Source: Malurus cyaneus samueli (Eukaryota; Chordata; Aves; Passeriformes; Maluridae). Taken from it: a stretch of DNA of 64,000 nt. Location of the stretch: the NCBI GenBank assembly GCA_009741485.1, contig CM019216.1, positions 24,279,119 through 24,343,118 of the forward strand. Reading direction: 5' to 3'. Position 1 is the first letter of the stretch, and each line of letters starts with the position of its first letter. The notes under the pieces were generated by a model. That model made no database searches. It saw only the letters and a list, made by a program, of their open reading frames with translations, and had not been told where the DNA came from. Of this stretch, positions 24,659 through 37,100 are shown in pieces. The position numbers and the translations under genes are program-made.

Positions 24659-26470
24659 CCAAGTAATGCAACCAGGTCATGTTTTAGGAACTAAGCATGA
24701 AAGCTGGATAGAACATCAGATAAAATTCTTGAAAATCTTGAAAATTCTTAAATTTCTTGAAAAGTAGTGACTCAGAGACACATTAAGAGATACATAAGAA
24801 TTTTGGTGTGCAAGTTTAGTCGTTGGATGCCTACAGTGGAAATATCTGGTGCAACCAGAGAGGTGATCTTGAACACTCTCCCAAACTCCTTACCTCACAA
24901 TGACTATAATGAGATTATGTTTAGTGCCAACTCTTTGGAGCTCATGACAGAGTCAAAAGGGGAGTCAAACACTGATAAACATGGCTTATCATTTTTGGTT
25001 ACAAGCTTTATCCATTCAGTTAAAAGTGAAAGGCTGCGAGGACAGAGATATTTAACAGAAAGAAAAGACACCCAGTGTGGACAGTCAACTAAAGAGAGAA
25101 GCAAACAGAGATGTTTTAGTTAAATACCATCATAACATCCCATCAACAGGTCAAGTGTCATTCCATTTCACCTATCATATCTAGCTGTTCTTGAGTTACA
25201 TCTACAAGCTGATGACCAGGTAAAAAGGATCACTTCATCTGAGGCCTTAGTTTACAGAAATTTAACAGACAAAACCAACTTGTTTTGCAGCACTGAAATT
25301 CTCGGATTTTGGTTGTTTTGGGATTTTAAATATTTTTAAAAAAAATTTATTTCATTTTTGTGTGTGTGCGCTTGAATTTTTGGGGTTTTTTTTTGTTTGT
25401 TTGCTTGATATTTTTGTTTGTTTTGGGGTTTTTTGTTTGTTTTTTTGTTTTGTTTTTTTTTTTAGGGGAGAGTGGTTTGATTGAGGTTTTATTTGGAGGC
25501 ATTTCTTCCTTATCCTCAAACCTACACAGTCTGAGAATGTGCAATTCCTAATTTCTCTCATTCCCTCAGATCTCGGTGTTTTTGGGATGTTTTTGTAAGA
25601 ATCAGCATTTTTATTTTAGTTTATCATTGAGACTTTTCTTGGGCCATTGCACTGACAGCAGGAATTGAGCAGATGTCAAACTATAACTGGATTTTTTTGC
25701 TGACTACTTCCAAAATTACTTATTTGAATCACCAAACTTGATTCTTTTGGGTTACAGGACTTTGTCAGTAACTCACAAAATGAGGCCACAACAATCAAAC
25801 AAACATGGGAAGAACAAAGTGACAAAGATAAAACAGCTCCTCTATCTCTTCCCACCCCACAGCTTGCTGCAGATGGCACTAGTGACAATAACAAGTCTGA
25901 GAAATGCACGGCTTTGTACCTTTTTGCCAGACCTTTTAAACTAAGGCAGCTTTGACATTTCTAGTGGAAATTTCAAACCAGATGCTCCACAATGAGATAA
26001 TGGTAGTTCTGCTCTTGGAAATCTTATTTCAGCCAGGTCATAGAAGCATGGAAACCCCATTAAAATATGATACTGGGACACTATTCAATTTTGAGTATTG
26101 TAACAAAGCAATGATCTGACTTCTTTTGTTAAAAGAAGATTGAATAGGGATTTCACAAGAATGAAGTATTACTTTTTTTGTCTTCTATTTAAACTTGAGC
26201 ATTGCACTATCTGAGTTCTCCAGTAATTTACATAAAGATAGTTGTTATTAGCAGTCACTTGACAGCTCTTACAGTAACAGACAAGTGTAGCAAGACTGAT
26301 TTTTGAGATAAAATTTAGGGGGTTGCTTTCTGACAACTTGTTTTCCTAAATACTTCCTGGGTGGGGGGGAAAGGGAAACTGGAGCAAATTTCTGTAGGGG
26401 CATTCAGAACATTTTGTTTAACACTCACCACAAGTCTGTGCCAGGTTTTTCAAAGCAAAAGGTCTAAGAC
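24659..26470. other. Single-copy DNA plus a G/T tract
   Basis: After the target duplication, 24724-24765 has imperfect tandem TTCTTGAAAA units. A 118-codon frame at 24767-25123 starts just beyond, but has no recognised family features. A G/T-rich tract lies at 25356-25467. No gene is supported. Confidence 0.5.
25356..25467 (+). repeat. G/T-rich low-complexity tract, (GTTT)n-like
   Basis: The plus strand is almost only T and G for about 110 bases, with several GTTT and GGGGTTTTTT units. Frames on both strands here (Phe/Val-rich plus, Lys/Asn/Gln-rich minus, 60-70 codons) are compositional artefacts. Confidence 0.9.
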
Positions 26471-27037
26471 TGTGCTGGTTTTGGCTGACATAGAGCTGAT
26501 TTTCTTCACAGCAGCTTGTATGGGATTGTGTTTAGGATTTGTGCTGAAAACACAAATCTGTGCTATCTGTGTTATCTGTATTGGTAACACAGAGATGTTT
26601 CTGTAGTTGCTGAGCAGCCCTTACACAGAGGCCAGGTCTTTTTTTGGAAACAGGACTGGGGATATGTGGGGAGTTGGGAAGAGACAGAGCTGGGAGCTGA
26701 CCCCGATTGACCAGAGGGATATTCCACACCATGTGACATCGTGCTCAGTACATAAATGGGAGGAAGAAGGAGGAAGGGGGGGACACTCAGAGTTACGGTG
26801 TTTGTCTTCCCACATAACCATTACATGTGACAGAGCTCTGCTTTCCTGGGGATGGCTGAGCTCTTGCCTGCCCATGGGAAGTGATGAATCAATTCCTTGT
26901 TTTGCTTTGCTTGTGTGCATGACTTTTGCTTTATCTATGGCACTATTTTTATCTGAACCCATGAGTTTTCCCTTCACATTCTCTCCCTGATCTTGCTGCC
27001 TGAGGCTGACTTGATGGCTAGGATTAAACCGCAAGCA
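26471..27037 (+). mobile_element. Solo LTR of avian endogenous retrovirus (plus)
   Basis: The element begins TGTGCTGGTTTTGGCTGACATAGAG and ends 'ggattaaaccgcaagca', the plus-strand counterpart of the minus copy at 17302. The four bases AGAC occur immediately on both sides (26467-26470 and 27038-27041), a likely target-site duplication. A conserved core, 'gggatattccacaccatgtga' (26717-26737), sits upstream of a TATA-like 'cataaa' (26751-26756), and 'ccctgatcttgctgcc' lies near the 3' end. Within it, 'ctgctttcctggggatggctgagc' and 'cctgcccatgggaagtg' are family features. Overlapping frames of 127 codons (plus) and 143 codons (minus) are by-products of the GC-richer LTR. No internal viral genes adjoin it, so it is a solo LTR. 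Confidence 0.82.
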
Positions 27038-30029
27038 AGACAATGTGGGCAATGTGAGTTGGGTTTCCTTCTTTGGTTCCTGTAAAGTTCATCATTTACA
27101 GTCCATGAACATATATGAGGAAGTTCATCCGTTGCAGGAATACTCTGTGCTTTCATTCACTCTGTGCTTCGTCTGAGTTGACTGTGCTTTGTTACATCTG
27201 CACAGTTTTCCTTGAAAACAGAGATGGAATTTCATTTTTACCTTTTAAAATGGAAAGTAGGACTTAAAAAGAAACAGCAAACTTTTCTTTGCAATGGGTC
27301 CTAAGTGCCTTAAATATCTAAATTTTGCTTTAATTGTGGTAGTGCTGAGGTCATTATTCTTTGACTTAATGAAACACTGAGTGTGAACTGTAAAACATGC
27401 AGATGAAAAGAAATTTTGCTAGTCTGAGCACTTAAAATACAATTAATTTCACAGAACCCGACCTCAGAACAGCCTTAAATATGATGACCTACTTGCCATT
27501 ATAAAGTCCAACCCTGCATCACTGAAGTATTTTATATATCCTTATTTCTCTATTTCTTCTCAGTATTTTCAGGTTTATTTTCTTTCTATATATAGATTGT
27601 TTCATGCATGCTGTTTTCAGTCAGTTGTCAGCATTTTAGAATTAACTCATGCAGATTTGGATCTCCATAGGAAGATTGGACTAGCAAAAGTCTAGTCCAG
27701 GGATATTATCCTTAAGAGCTGTCAAAAGTAACAATAACATGCAAACGACTGAATATAATTGTTCTTAATATTTTCATAATCTGGAGTCACTACAAAGGCT
27801 TTCACTATACTTATATTAAATCACAATAGCAGATGGACTGTCTGCAACTGTTTGCATTGCTGCACAACTGTAATCCTTCTTAATGTGACAAAGCTTTGCT
27901 GACTTTCTTTTGTGAGTGTAAGCACATGTGGGTCAGATATACAAAATTATTTAGGATTGCAGCCTGTATTTTGGTCCCTGTTTCCCAGCAATTGCTAAGG
28001 AAAATGACAACTAAACCTATCAGAGGACCTGTGCCTGAAGTACTTGAGGGTACATTCAAAAGGTTTCTGGTAATTTCTCATAGTCCAGAGACTCACTAAG
28101 CTACTTTTAGAAAGCTTCTGAATAAAACAAGGGGATAAAGAAAGATGTAATTTTTCACATGACACTCCTCGTTGTAGTCTGCAGCTGCCTTAGGTCAGCA
28201 CAGTTGGGTTTATTTTTCTTGAAGCCTTGTTCAAGATTCCAGCAATGGGATCGTGCTACATAATAAAAGGTTCCAGCTCGCTTCCCTTAACTGCAGACTA
28301 CAGGTAAGGATGCACAGCCTTTTGTGTACTGTGTCCATCAAGATTTCCGTATCACCATCAAAAACCTGTGTCCCTAGGGTCTTGCTCTCATTTGAACTGG
28401 GAATACTATCATTTTGAATGTCTTCTGAAAGTTGTGAACTGAGTGTACCTGAAACAGTGTCGAATTTCATAATTTTGTTCCTCAGTACTGTTAACACCTT
28501 TGCCACAAAAATGACTAGTGTCCAGTCTTTCACTAAATCTGAAAAGGGGAAGCTTCCCACTTAATTTAAGTTGTATTTCCTCAGCACTTAACTATCCTAA
28601 TTTATTACCATGCTAAGTTTCTCCACTATAGTAGAAACAGCTATAATTATCATCATGACTAAACAAGACTGTTTAGTTCTTTTAGCTGCAAATCAGTTGT
28701 CCTGAAATGACCCAGCTTTTTTACAATGTGACGATAACATTACAACTGGAGAAAAAAAAAAACTCCAAACAAGCCACCCTGCCGCCATAGATCATATTCA
28801 GTACTAGTAAAATATAATTTTATTTCTGGTCATAATTATGCTTGATTCTGCAAGGGGAGTTCCTCACTATGGAATACAAAGTTTTTCTGTGAGAAATAGT
28901 ATTGAATGATGAAAGATTTCATGCTGGCAAAGCTTACCACTGCTAGCCGTAAAAGATACATATCAGTAATAACAGCTTATTTTACTTTGAAAAAATATTC
29001 CCTCACCATTATATTTATGCAGTACCATATTTTACAGAAGAAGCACATATATTCTGGCCTACTATCTATCAAATAATTGGGGTTTTCTTTGTCCTATACT
29101 CTTTGTTGTAGTTCATGTTTTTCTGACATTAATAACATTTGTTTCTGGTTTTGAATTTGTTGGTGAGCATGTAACTATTCCATACAGATTTTGATGTCTA
29201 GCAAGGTGGATACCTCAAGGTGCTACAGGGACCTGTTCCTTATCTGTCAATTACTTTTAAACTGGACAAAAAGCAGACAAATGTCTGCTTATCATGAAAC
29301 TCCAAGGTCATAAATGTTCCTCAAGCTTCTCCGAGCAGTCCTCTTACAGAGGCTTCTTGCAGCCCTCTTACCAACTGCAGATAATTGGATTTGACCCAGA
29401 TTCTGGTCTTCAGCATGATGATTGATGCTCCATTGTCTGGATCTCCTCATGCTCTCATGACCTGCGCATCCAAAATTTATTTGACCTTCAGCATGCTTTC
29501 CGTGCCGAGTTGTACAGCCTCAGAGCATCTCGGTTTCTGCTGACAAAGATATTTACCGAGAAACAGCATTTTCTGTTCTTATGTATAAGTGGTGCCACCT
29601 ACAGTTTGTGGTCAGACAGCCATCCTTCCTCCTGGACTCCACTGCCTTCTGAGAAATCCTGTGATAGCCTTGAAAAGTCAATGTGACATGAATTCTCTCT
29701 CACAGAAGCCCCTTAAAAACCCGGGCATCCCAGATAAAGTGGTATTTTTGCTTTCCTTTTTGCCAGTGTGGAAAACTGGTTGAATGAAAAACGTCCTGAA
29801 AGTGATTAGTGAGGCATGTCAATCATACCCAGGAAATATCTATATTAGCCCATTGACTGCAGAGGGAATGCAAATAAAGGCTTAACTCAGCCACAGCTAT
29901 TAGAGCACTGTAATTACACAAGATAACTTCCATCCTTACCTAGATATCCCATTCTTCTCACTGTTTCTCTTGCCTTTATTGTGACTAATTTATGTAACCA
30001 AACCCAAAAATCCATGAGAGCAGAATCTC
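27038..30029. other. Single-copy DNA with one exon-like open patch
   Basis: No complete gene is seen. A minus-strand open patch at 28231-28560 is described separately. Around 29400-29770 the sequence is somewhat GC-richer, but I recognise no repeat or coding signature there. Confidence 0.45.
28231..28560 (-). other. 109-codon open frame, candidate exon
   Basis: The minus-strand frame encodes an N-terminal hydrophobic stretch (residues about 13-27), then an acidic Ser/Asp/Glu/Asn-rich middle (about 38-80), then a short Leu/Cys-rich end. A good acceptor, pyrimidine tract plus CAG ('tccccttttcag', AG at 28540-28539), lies just inside the ATG. This would allow the frame to be an internal exon entering at 28538. 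Possible donors exist (CAG|GTACAC near 28448-28451) but none is outstanding. On the opposite strand there is an excellent donor, CAG|GTAAGG at 28301-28309, so transcription could run the other way. I do not recognise the protein. Confidence 0.2.
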
Positions 30030-30604
30030 TGTGTTGGGTCTGGCTGAGAAGCAGTTCATTTTTCCAGCAGCAATCCTCACAGTGCTGTGCTCTGCATTGG
30101 TGGCTCGTATTTTGGGTGTTTTGGGCACTGCTGAGCAGAGCTGGCACAGCATCAGCGCTGTCCCTCTATCATTCCACCACCAACAGTGGACTGAGGATGG
30201 ACAAGATCTCAGGAGGGGACAGGACTAGGATAGCTGACCCAAACTGATCAAAGGGATATTCCTCACCATGTGATGGCTGCTCGGATATAAAAGCTAAACA
30301 AAGGAGGAGTGGGGGAGGACATTATTTTTCAGTGTAACATGCTGAAGCCCTGCTTGCTTCCTGGCAAGTGGCTGGACTTGCTGATGAGAAGTAGGGTTAA
30401 AATCTTTGGGTTTTTCCTTTGCCTGTTCATGTGCAACCTTTTGCTCTTGCTTTAGTAAAAGGCCTTATCTCAACCTTCAATTTGCTTTCTGTTTTATTTG
30501 CTTTTCTCTATCCAACTCAGAGTTTGCTGGTGGCCACCTGATGTCCAGCCGAAGTCAACCCACAGTAGCAACCTCAGTTGATCTGCTGTGGGACTAATTT
30601 AACA
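30030..30604 (+). mobile_element. Solo LTR of a second related ERV family (plus)
   Basis: It begins TGTGTTGGGTCTGGCTGAG, the start of a well-known avian LTR family. It carries 'ctgagcagagctggcacagcatc' (30130-30153), and the core 'gctgacccaaactgatcaaagggatattcc' region (about 30232-30261), also seen in the LTRs at 17302 and 26471. A clean TATA box, ATATAAAA, lies at 30285-30292, giving a transcription start near 30315 if active. It ends near 'taatttaaca' at 30604. I see no target-site duplication and no flanking viral genes. Divergence from the family is substantial, so it is old. Short frames at 29981-30247 and 30406-30597 are not genes. Confidence 0.75.
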
Positions 30605-31350
30605 TCACCAGTGACCTGGATGGGGCCATTCATTTATTTAATAATTCAGAGGGATCTAGACAGGTTGAAACAACAGGTCTAAGTTAACCTCCTAGTTCAT
30701 CAAAGGCAAAAGCAAAATGCTGCACCTGGGAAGGAGGAGGTCCTTGTAAGGATCCACACTGGGGCTGAACAGCGGGGGCCCCACTGTGTGGGAAAGGTCC
30801 TGGAGTCCTGATGGGCAGAGAGCTGAGCTGACAGCAGTGTTTGAAGGTGTACCAACAAAATCATGGCCAATCGAGTGAGGGAAGGGATTATTCACAGTTT
30901 TGGGTCCCGAGCATGGGAAAGATGCTGATAAACTGCAGCTGATTTAGCAGAAGCCACCAAGAGCTCTGCCCTGAGGAAAGTGTGGCAGAGCCTCTCTTAT
31001 TCAGCCTGGTGAAGGAGGGACTTCAGAGAGATCCAAGAGCAGCCCATCAGCTCTACAGGATTATCAAGAAGATAGTTCTAGACTGTTCTTGGTGCTTGTA
31101 GAAAACTGAGAGACAGCAGACATTGAACCAGAGAGATTTAGGCTGTTTGCAAAGAAAACCTTTTCCCCATGAGGAAAGCACAATAGAGGAGCAGTGGGTA
31201 TTGAATCTCTGCTCCTGGAGGTTTTCAAGGCCCAACTGCAAAACATTCTGAGCAAATGAACCTGACCCCTTAGGTGATGCTGCTTTGAGAGGAGGTTGGA
31301 CACGAGAACTAAAGCCCCTCCACACATGAATTATCGGTGATCTCATGAAC
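30605..31350 (+). repeat. CR1 LINE, 3' portion, plus orientation
   Basis: The segment follows the CR1 ORF2 C-terminal region and 3' UTR in order. 'ctagacaggttgaaac' and 'gcaaaatgctgcacctggg' (30657-30730) match the segment encoding the end of the reverse transcriptase. 'attcagcctggtgaaggaggg' (30998-31018) matches the block that usually reads 'ttcagcctggagaag', 'ctcctggaggttttcaaggcc' (31211-31231) follows, and 'gagaggaggttggac' (31289-31303) is the final block before the lost terminal octamers. Stops and indels disrupt every frame. It is a 5'-truncated dead copy. It directly abuts the LTR at 30030-30604, so one inserted next to or into the other. Confidence 0.75.
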
Positions 31351-33051
31351 TGGCCCTAATGAGCTTTTAATGAAAGCTTGTCTACCAGGGCATGTTATCT
31401 TCCACTGTATAGAAAAGGATGAAACAAACATGACATTGATGAATGCACCTGCTCTGCTGAAAAAAAACATTTATATGATGCCTTTCTGGGCTGTTCCAAT
31501 AGCAATTCATTTTAACTGTGGGTAAGGGAGATGTTTGTTTGTTGAACAATACCTTTCACAGGACACACAAACATTCTGTATGTTCAGAGCTCTCTATTTA
31601 CTCTTTAAATGTGTTTCTAAAGCCTGAAAAATGAGAACATTTGCTACAGAAAAAAAGGAGAAGAATGCAGAAAGCAGCATCTAAAGAAAGAGAATCACAC
31701 TGTGCTTACCTTAGGAAGCTGCCAGTATGTGAACAATGAGTTTGGAAAAATAGTTCAGGTTGTACTGAACACTGCGATAAAGGTGAGGCTGTAGCAGAGA
31801 GAATGGAGGAACTTTAAATTGGAGAGTCCTGAAGATTTGTTTTAGTCAGGGCGACAGTGATTTTTAAAGTTAATGTGCAACACCAGTCACCTCAAATATT
31901 GTGTAGGTGAACTTGAAATCAGAAGATCCCAATGAGATTGAATGAGGGGATTATGGTTCATAGTCATTTGAACAGAAGCTGGAATTTTATTATCGTTGTA
32001 GTAATTGGCATATTTTTATGGATTCATTTTTTAATTTGGCATCCACTCAGGCTTCATTGCTCATGCTACAGTAGTAGCATGATGGATTACTATGTTTTTT
32101 CCATTATTATTAAATTTAATTATTCTTGCTCATGTACCCAGATGTGAACAACGTCAAGAGTTCTAATCTAATATTACAGACTGTTTGGAAAATATGTGCT
32201 GTCAATTAAAGGCATTTTGTAATAGAAACGATAAAAGAGTCATTAATGAAAAGTGGTTTGCCTCCCTATGTACTGACTTCAGTTAATCAAAGGTGCTTTG
32301 AAACTGAAATCATCAATTAACTTTGCTTGGTTTTGTACTTATCAAGCACTTTCTGAGTTGCTGGAAATTTGTGAAATTAAGTTATTCTGTAAAAGAAATC
32401 AAAATTAATGTGGATTTTTTTCCAAATACATTTTATTCTTTCCTTCCAATAATGCATTATATGTACATTTCTGCCAATGTTTAAGTGGAAGAAACAGGCA
32501 AGATTTAGCTGTGAAATTGCATTTTTGCACTTCATTTTTTAGTGGCAACTCATTTATGTTTTACAGGGCCATGCAATATATAACGAAATACATTAGTCCA
32601 ATGTACATATTTTTTTATTTTCCTGTAATATTTTAACTAGTGCTCTGATGCTCAAAACAAATTTAAAATTAGGATTGCAAAAAAATTATCAATAAACAGA
32701 AAAGCAATACATCAAATCCCTGACACGACTGTTCTGCAGATGAATCTTTCTGACAAAGCTGTGTATCCCTTGATTTCTCCAGCGTGAATTTTACACAGGA
32801 AGAGAGTGATGCAGGCCAGTAGAAAGTGCTGTATTAGCCTCCCTCTTTCTGCACTAGTTCCAGAACTTCTAGTGGCTGATTACAGCAATTGTACTTGCTG
32901 CATGGTTTTGCTTAATTTTGACTTTTTTTTTTCTTTATTTTTAAGGATTGACTTTCTTCTGAAAATGTGTTGTTTTTTTGGCTTTTTTTTCCCCCCACCA
33001 GACAGCTTATATTTTAAATTTCATGGGTATAGAGGCACCAGCAGGGAGAAT
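31351..33051. other. Single-copy AT-rich DNA, no gene recognised
   Basis: No coding frame above about 90 codons and no recognised repeat. A T-rich low-complexity patch lies at 32921-32996. Nothing else is supported. Confidence 0.55.
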
Positions 33052-34168
33052 TGTGGTGGTGCATTCCCCTGCCCCTAGGGCCACACAGTCACCTAAGAAA
33101 TGCTTGTTAGGTTTCAGCCTTGACAAAACTGCACCTGAACTAAGCCCCTTTTGAGATTCTCAGGAACATTGTTTCCGGGATCCAACAAGTGTCTAACAAG
33201 CATCTGATTTTGAATGAACAGCCTTGGGTACTCATCTTTCTTTCCTGAATAGCAACCCAAGTGGAATAGTGAATTTGTTAATCGACCTTCCAAGAAAGTC
33301 TCTAATGGTGACCAGGATGGAAAACTGCAAAAACTAAAGCCCAATCTTACAACCCTATCAACAGAGGTGCAAAGTGAGACACTTTGAGCTCTCGATTCCC
33401 AGACGATCAGGGGATGGTGTGTGTCAAACACCAATAACCACGTGGCTGTAGAGTCAAACAAGGACTGTTAGAAATAACAGACAAAAATTGTTGGTAATAA
33501 CCAGGGACTTTGGCATTAATATTGCATGAGAAAGAACAAGATTGGATGGAGAAGGGAGGCCAGGTGGAGATAGGGCAGCACTTTTCCATGGAAAGGAACC
33601 ACAATACAGCACAGTGAAAGTGCAGGAATGAGAACAAAAGGCAGGAATTGGCTATAGCGTGGGATTAAGGTCACCAAAGATCCTCAAAGCCATTTCCAGA
33701 AAGGCCTGGAAGAGCAGATAGCACATGATAACTGACTTACATAGAAAATTACAAACTTATTTTTGGGATGGAGAAACTTGTATTTATAAAGATATCCTCC
33801 CAAGCCTGGGTGATGCTCCTCAAGACATCTCATGGGCAGGATCAATGCAACTGGATTGATACTTATCAGCTGGATCAACGCTGGAACTAGGACTGGTGAT
33901 CTATTTTACTCTCTCTTTTCCTCTTTGCCTTTTTCTTTTTCCCTTCCTTTCTTTAATTTGTATCTCTAATTTCTCTCTACCTTTCGCCCTACCCTTTTAT
34001 CCAAAACTCACTGCTGTGTGCTTATGTAGTAGGTCAGGAACTAATATCCCAATTTCCATGCCAAGCGTGTAATTTACTAATAAAACTTCCTGATTGATTG
34101 TGAGCCCTCTGTTTTTGTTCCTCTTATGAATCTTAGGTGTTTCCTTCCCCATAAGGGAGGGGGTCACA
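33052..34168 (+). mobile_element. Probable long solo LTR of an ERVL-like element (plus)
   Basis: The right end is LTR-like: 'ggatcaacgctggaactagg' (33872-33891), a long polypyrimidine tract (33905-33990), a polyadenylation signal AATAAA (34079-34084) followed by 'gattgattgtgagcc', and a terminal 'gggggtcaca' ending in CA at 34168. A TATA-like 'tataaaga' lies at 33785. The proposed left end, TGTGGTGG at 33052, is inferred from the TG rule and is not confirmed by a target-site duplication. Frames of 115 and 76 codons on the minus strand (33114-33461, 33407-33637) have no retroviral gene features. The right end is fairly secure; the left end could be several hundred bases off. Confidence 0.5.
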
Positions 34169-37100
34169 ATGAGTTCAAATGTTTAAAAGTTTATAATAAT
34201 CTTGCATTCTTCATTATCATTTTAGTCTGAGAGGGATTTTTTTTCTGCAAATTCTTTAGCAAACAAAATTCCACAATACTACTTAGTTACTGAAGGCTAA
34301 GCAGATAAATTACAATGCCTAGTCCAGCTTTTAGTTTAAAAATAATTAGGCATGCACAGAAAATTATAAATATTGTTAGCTGGAGCAAAGCAAAGTTTAG
34401 CTATGCATAAATTCATGGTAAATTGAAAATGGCAAAGAGAAAAACAATCAGAAAATTTATTTCAGGGATTAATCATACATCCTTTACCCAGTAAGGAGTT
34501 TTCCTAGGTTTACAATGCACAACTTCAACTACAAAGATCTTCATGTAGGACCTATACACAGAAAGCACCAAAAGGCTTTGTCTTTCCCTGACAGTAACAG
34601 GAGTTGAAAGGACTCAGCAGAATGACAGGGATAATGTGCACCTTTTATTTCCCGGGAGTCAATCATGTTCTGCAAGGTCATAAGCTGACAGAAAAAGATT
34701 TTTGAAAGCTTTCAGAGAAAGGAATGAATAAAATGCTTTTCAAAATTTGTGTTCATTTCAACTGTCATAGCTGTAACATAATAGTAATTGCAATAATTTG
34801 CTGTATTTCTACCATGTTGATAACAGTATAGCACAAAGGAGCAATGACAAATACATTCTATAAATGGCCATGCATCTACTGTAAGTATGTCTATGCTATC
34901 CACAAAGAATGACAATAATATTTTGTGTGGGTAAATAAACCAAAGATCGTACATAACCTTGGAGTCTTTGGGGATGAGTGGCTGATCTTGATAGATTTGA
35001 AATGACTTGTCAGTCATTTTAATCAATTTCAAAAAAACAATATAATGTGTTTTTGCTATGGAACCCTGTAAGTTGGTTTTTAAAAGCAAAATCTACTACT
35101 GCAAATCTATTATAATCTCTTATTATAAGTACCATTAAGTACTTACAAAAATTTCTATATGCCTTTCTACATTCCCTGCTACTTGTCTTCCTTACTACTA
35201 AACTCTCTAAAATTTCTTTATTAAATTACACATTATGTAGCTTTGGTTATAAAAGCACATGATGGACTGACCATACTCTCACACATGTACGTTTAGCACA
35301 GCTTGACTATAATCTTAATTGGAAAGAGCGTGCTACTGAAAGCCAGAGTAATCTTAGCTCTGATATTATGAGCCACTTTATATTTTTCAGAATAGGCCTA
35401 TCATTAGGGTGACATATCAGCTCTCATTATATGTCAGTGTGTCAGATTACACAAGGTAAGTGATTGTGATATGGCAGACCTGGTAGCACTGGAAAAGGAA
35501 CGACTTGCTAACACAGTATAAAAGTTTCCAGTATTTTTCTTCCACCACATATCCTTTTATATGAAATCCAAATGTAAACTAATGCAATTATTACTTGCCA
35601 TCACGTATAAGTCCTTGCAAGTTTCCAGTACTTTCTCTGCACAGTGAAATACTTCCTTAGTGGATCTTTTCTGTGCTGTATCCAGGGACAACTAGAAACT
35701 GGACCATAAATCCCCAACTCTTCCACTTTGTGCTTATGTGGGTACCCCAAGTCTGCACCCTGAAGAAGCATCCTCCAACACTTTTCTCTGAAGCTGACTT
35801 GAAATGCATATCCTCTAGTAGGTTTTTTTCTGAAGATGTTTTAAAGCTCCTGGCATTTGTGTCTTCTTTTTGGTTTTGTTATCTTTGGGCTCTTTTTGTT
35901 TTGTTTTGTTTTTCCCCTGGGGCACAATCCATTCCTTCATAGCTAAGATGCTACAGTAGCAGGTAGAGCTTGGAATCCAAAGGAACAGGAATTCTAACAC
36001 ATCTCCTCAGGCACACTTCCCCACAGGTCACCTTCTTCCTGACACCACTGTGTCTCCAGGTACCTGATGGTAGCCCATTAGGTACTCATGAGGTAGCCCT
36101 CATTAAGACAAGCTGCTGAAAGTATTTTAATGGTTCAGATTATTGGAATCAATAGCTAATTGCAAGTAGGAGGTTGTGGACAAGACTGAAAATCAAAACA
36201 AAAAAAAAGGGCAAAATTACCAAGAAGGATGATGTCACATTTTACAGGGGTGTTTTGGTTTACGTTTTAATTGTTTCAACCATGACTGCAAAATGTGCTA
36301 AAGACCAGATGCTAAAGATAAATAATTACTTGACAGCTTAGAGCCAAAAACTGACTGCCAGAGTTTAAGGGGAATTCTTCAAGTCACCAGGACACCGGGA
36401 AGTCCTTAAACAATAGAAGGAAACTGTGGATGCATTGCTATTATAAGAAAAACTTGATTCACTCAAAAGTAACTTGATAAAAAGATGACAAAAACAAACC
36501 AGGACAGATTTAGAAGAAAAGATTTTATGGTAGCATAACCAGAATTAACTGCAGTTAAGGACTAATTTGCAAGTGAACAGTTTTGGAGAGATTTATAGAC
36601 TTCATTCTAGCCATGTTTAGTTCCTCAATTTCAATAATGGTTTAAGTGAAATGGTTTAAGTAAAACCTGAACTACAAAAAAATTACATTTTAAAGTATTT
36701 TGACAAAATAAAAACTACTTAGCAGTGTGCAAGGTCTGGAAAAATCTTCTTTGTGGAGAGTTATAGCCTTTCTGCCTATCGAATGCATTCAAGAGAATTT
36801 CAAGTGTAAATTTTATCATGGCTAATGAGTACCTAAATGGTGAGAAGATTTTCTGCTAAAAAGGGCTTCTCAGCATGGGAAAAAAGGAGACATTTTAAGA
36901 ACCAAAATCTGGAGTCCAAATTTAGATATATTCAGACAAGACAGAAAGCCTTTGCTTTATAGAAGACTTAAGTATATATTAAAAAAAAACCCTTGATAGA
37001 GTTCTACCATGTTCCAAATCTAAATCAATCAAAGCACGATTTTGGACAAAAATAGTGCCATAAGCATCAGTACTTGTATGTTGGCATCTGCTTTGGTGGT

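Noticed and set aside
25352..25561. Lys/Asn/Gln-rich minus frames and Phe/Val-rich plus frame
   Set aside because: Direct products of a G/T low-complexity tract.
26607..27052. 127-codon plus and 143-codon minus frames as genes
   Set aside because: Both lie within a recognised solo LTR and overlap each other.
33114..33637. Minus-strand frames of 115 and 76 codons as retroviral gene remnants
   Set aside because: They fall within the probable LTR, show no gag, protease, polymerase or envelope motif, and point opposite to the element.
34712..35089. 125-codon minus frame as a gene
   Set aside because: Chance-like AT-driven composition (Tyr, Phe, Ile, His, Asn), no domain, no neighbouring exon signals.
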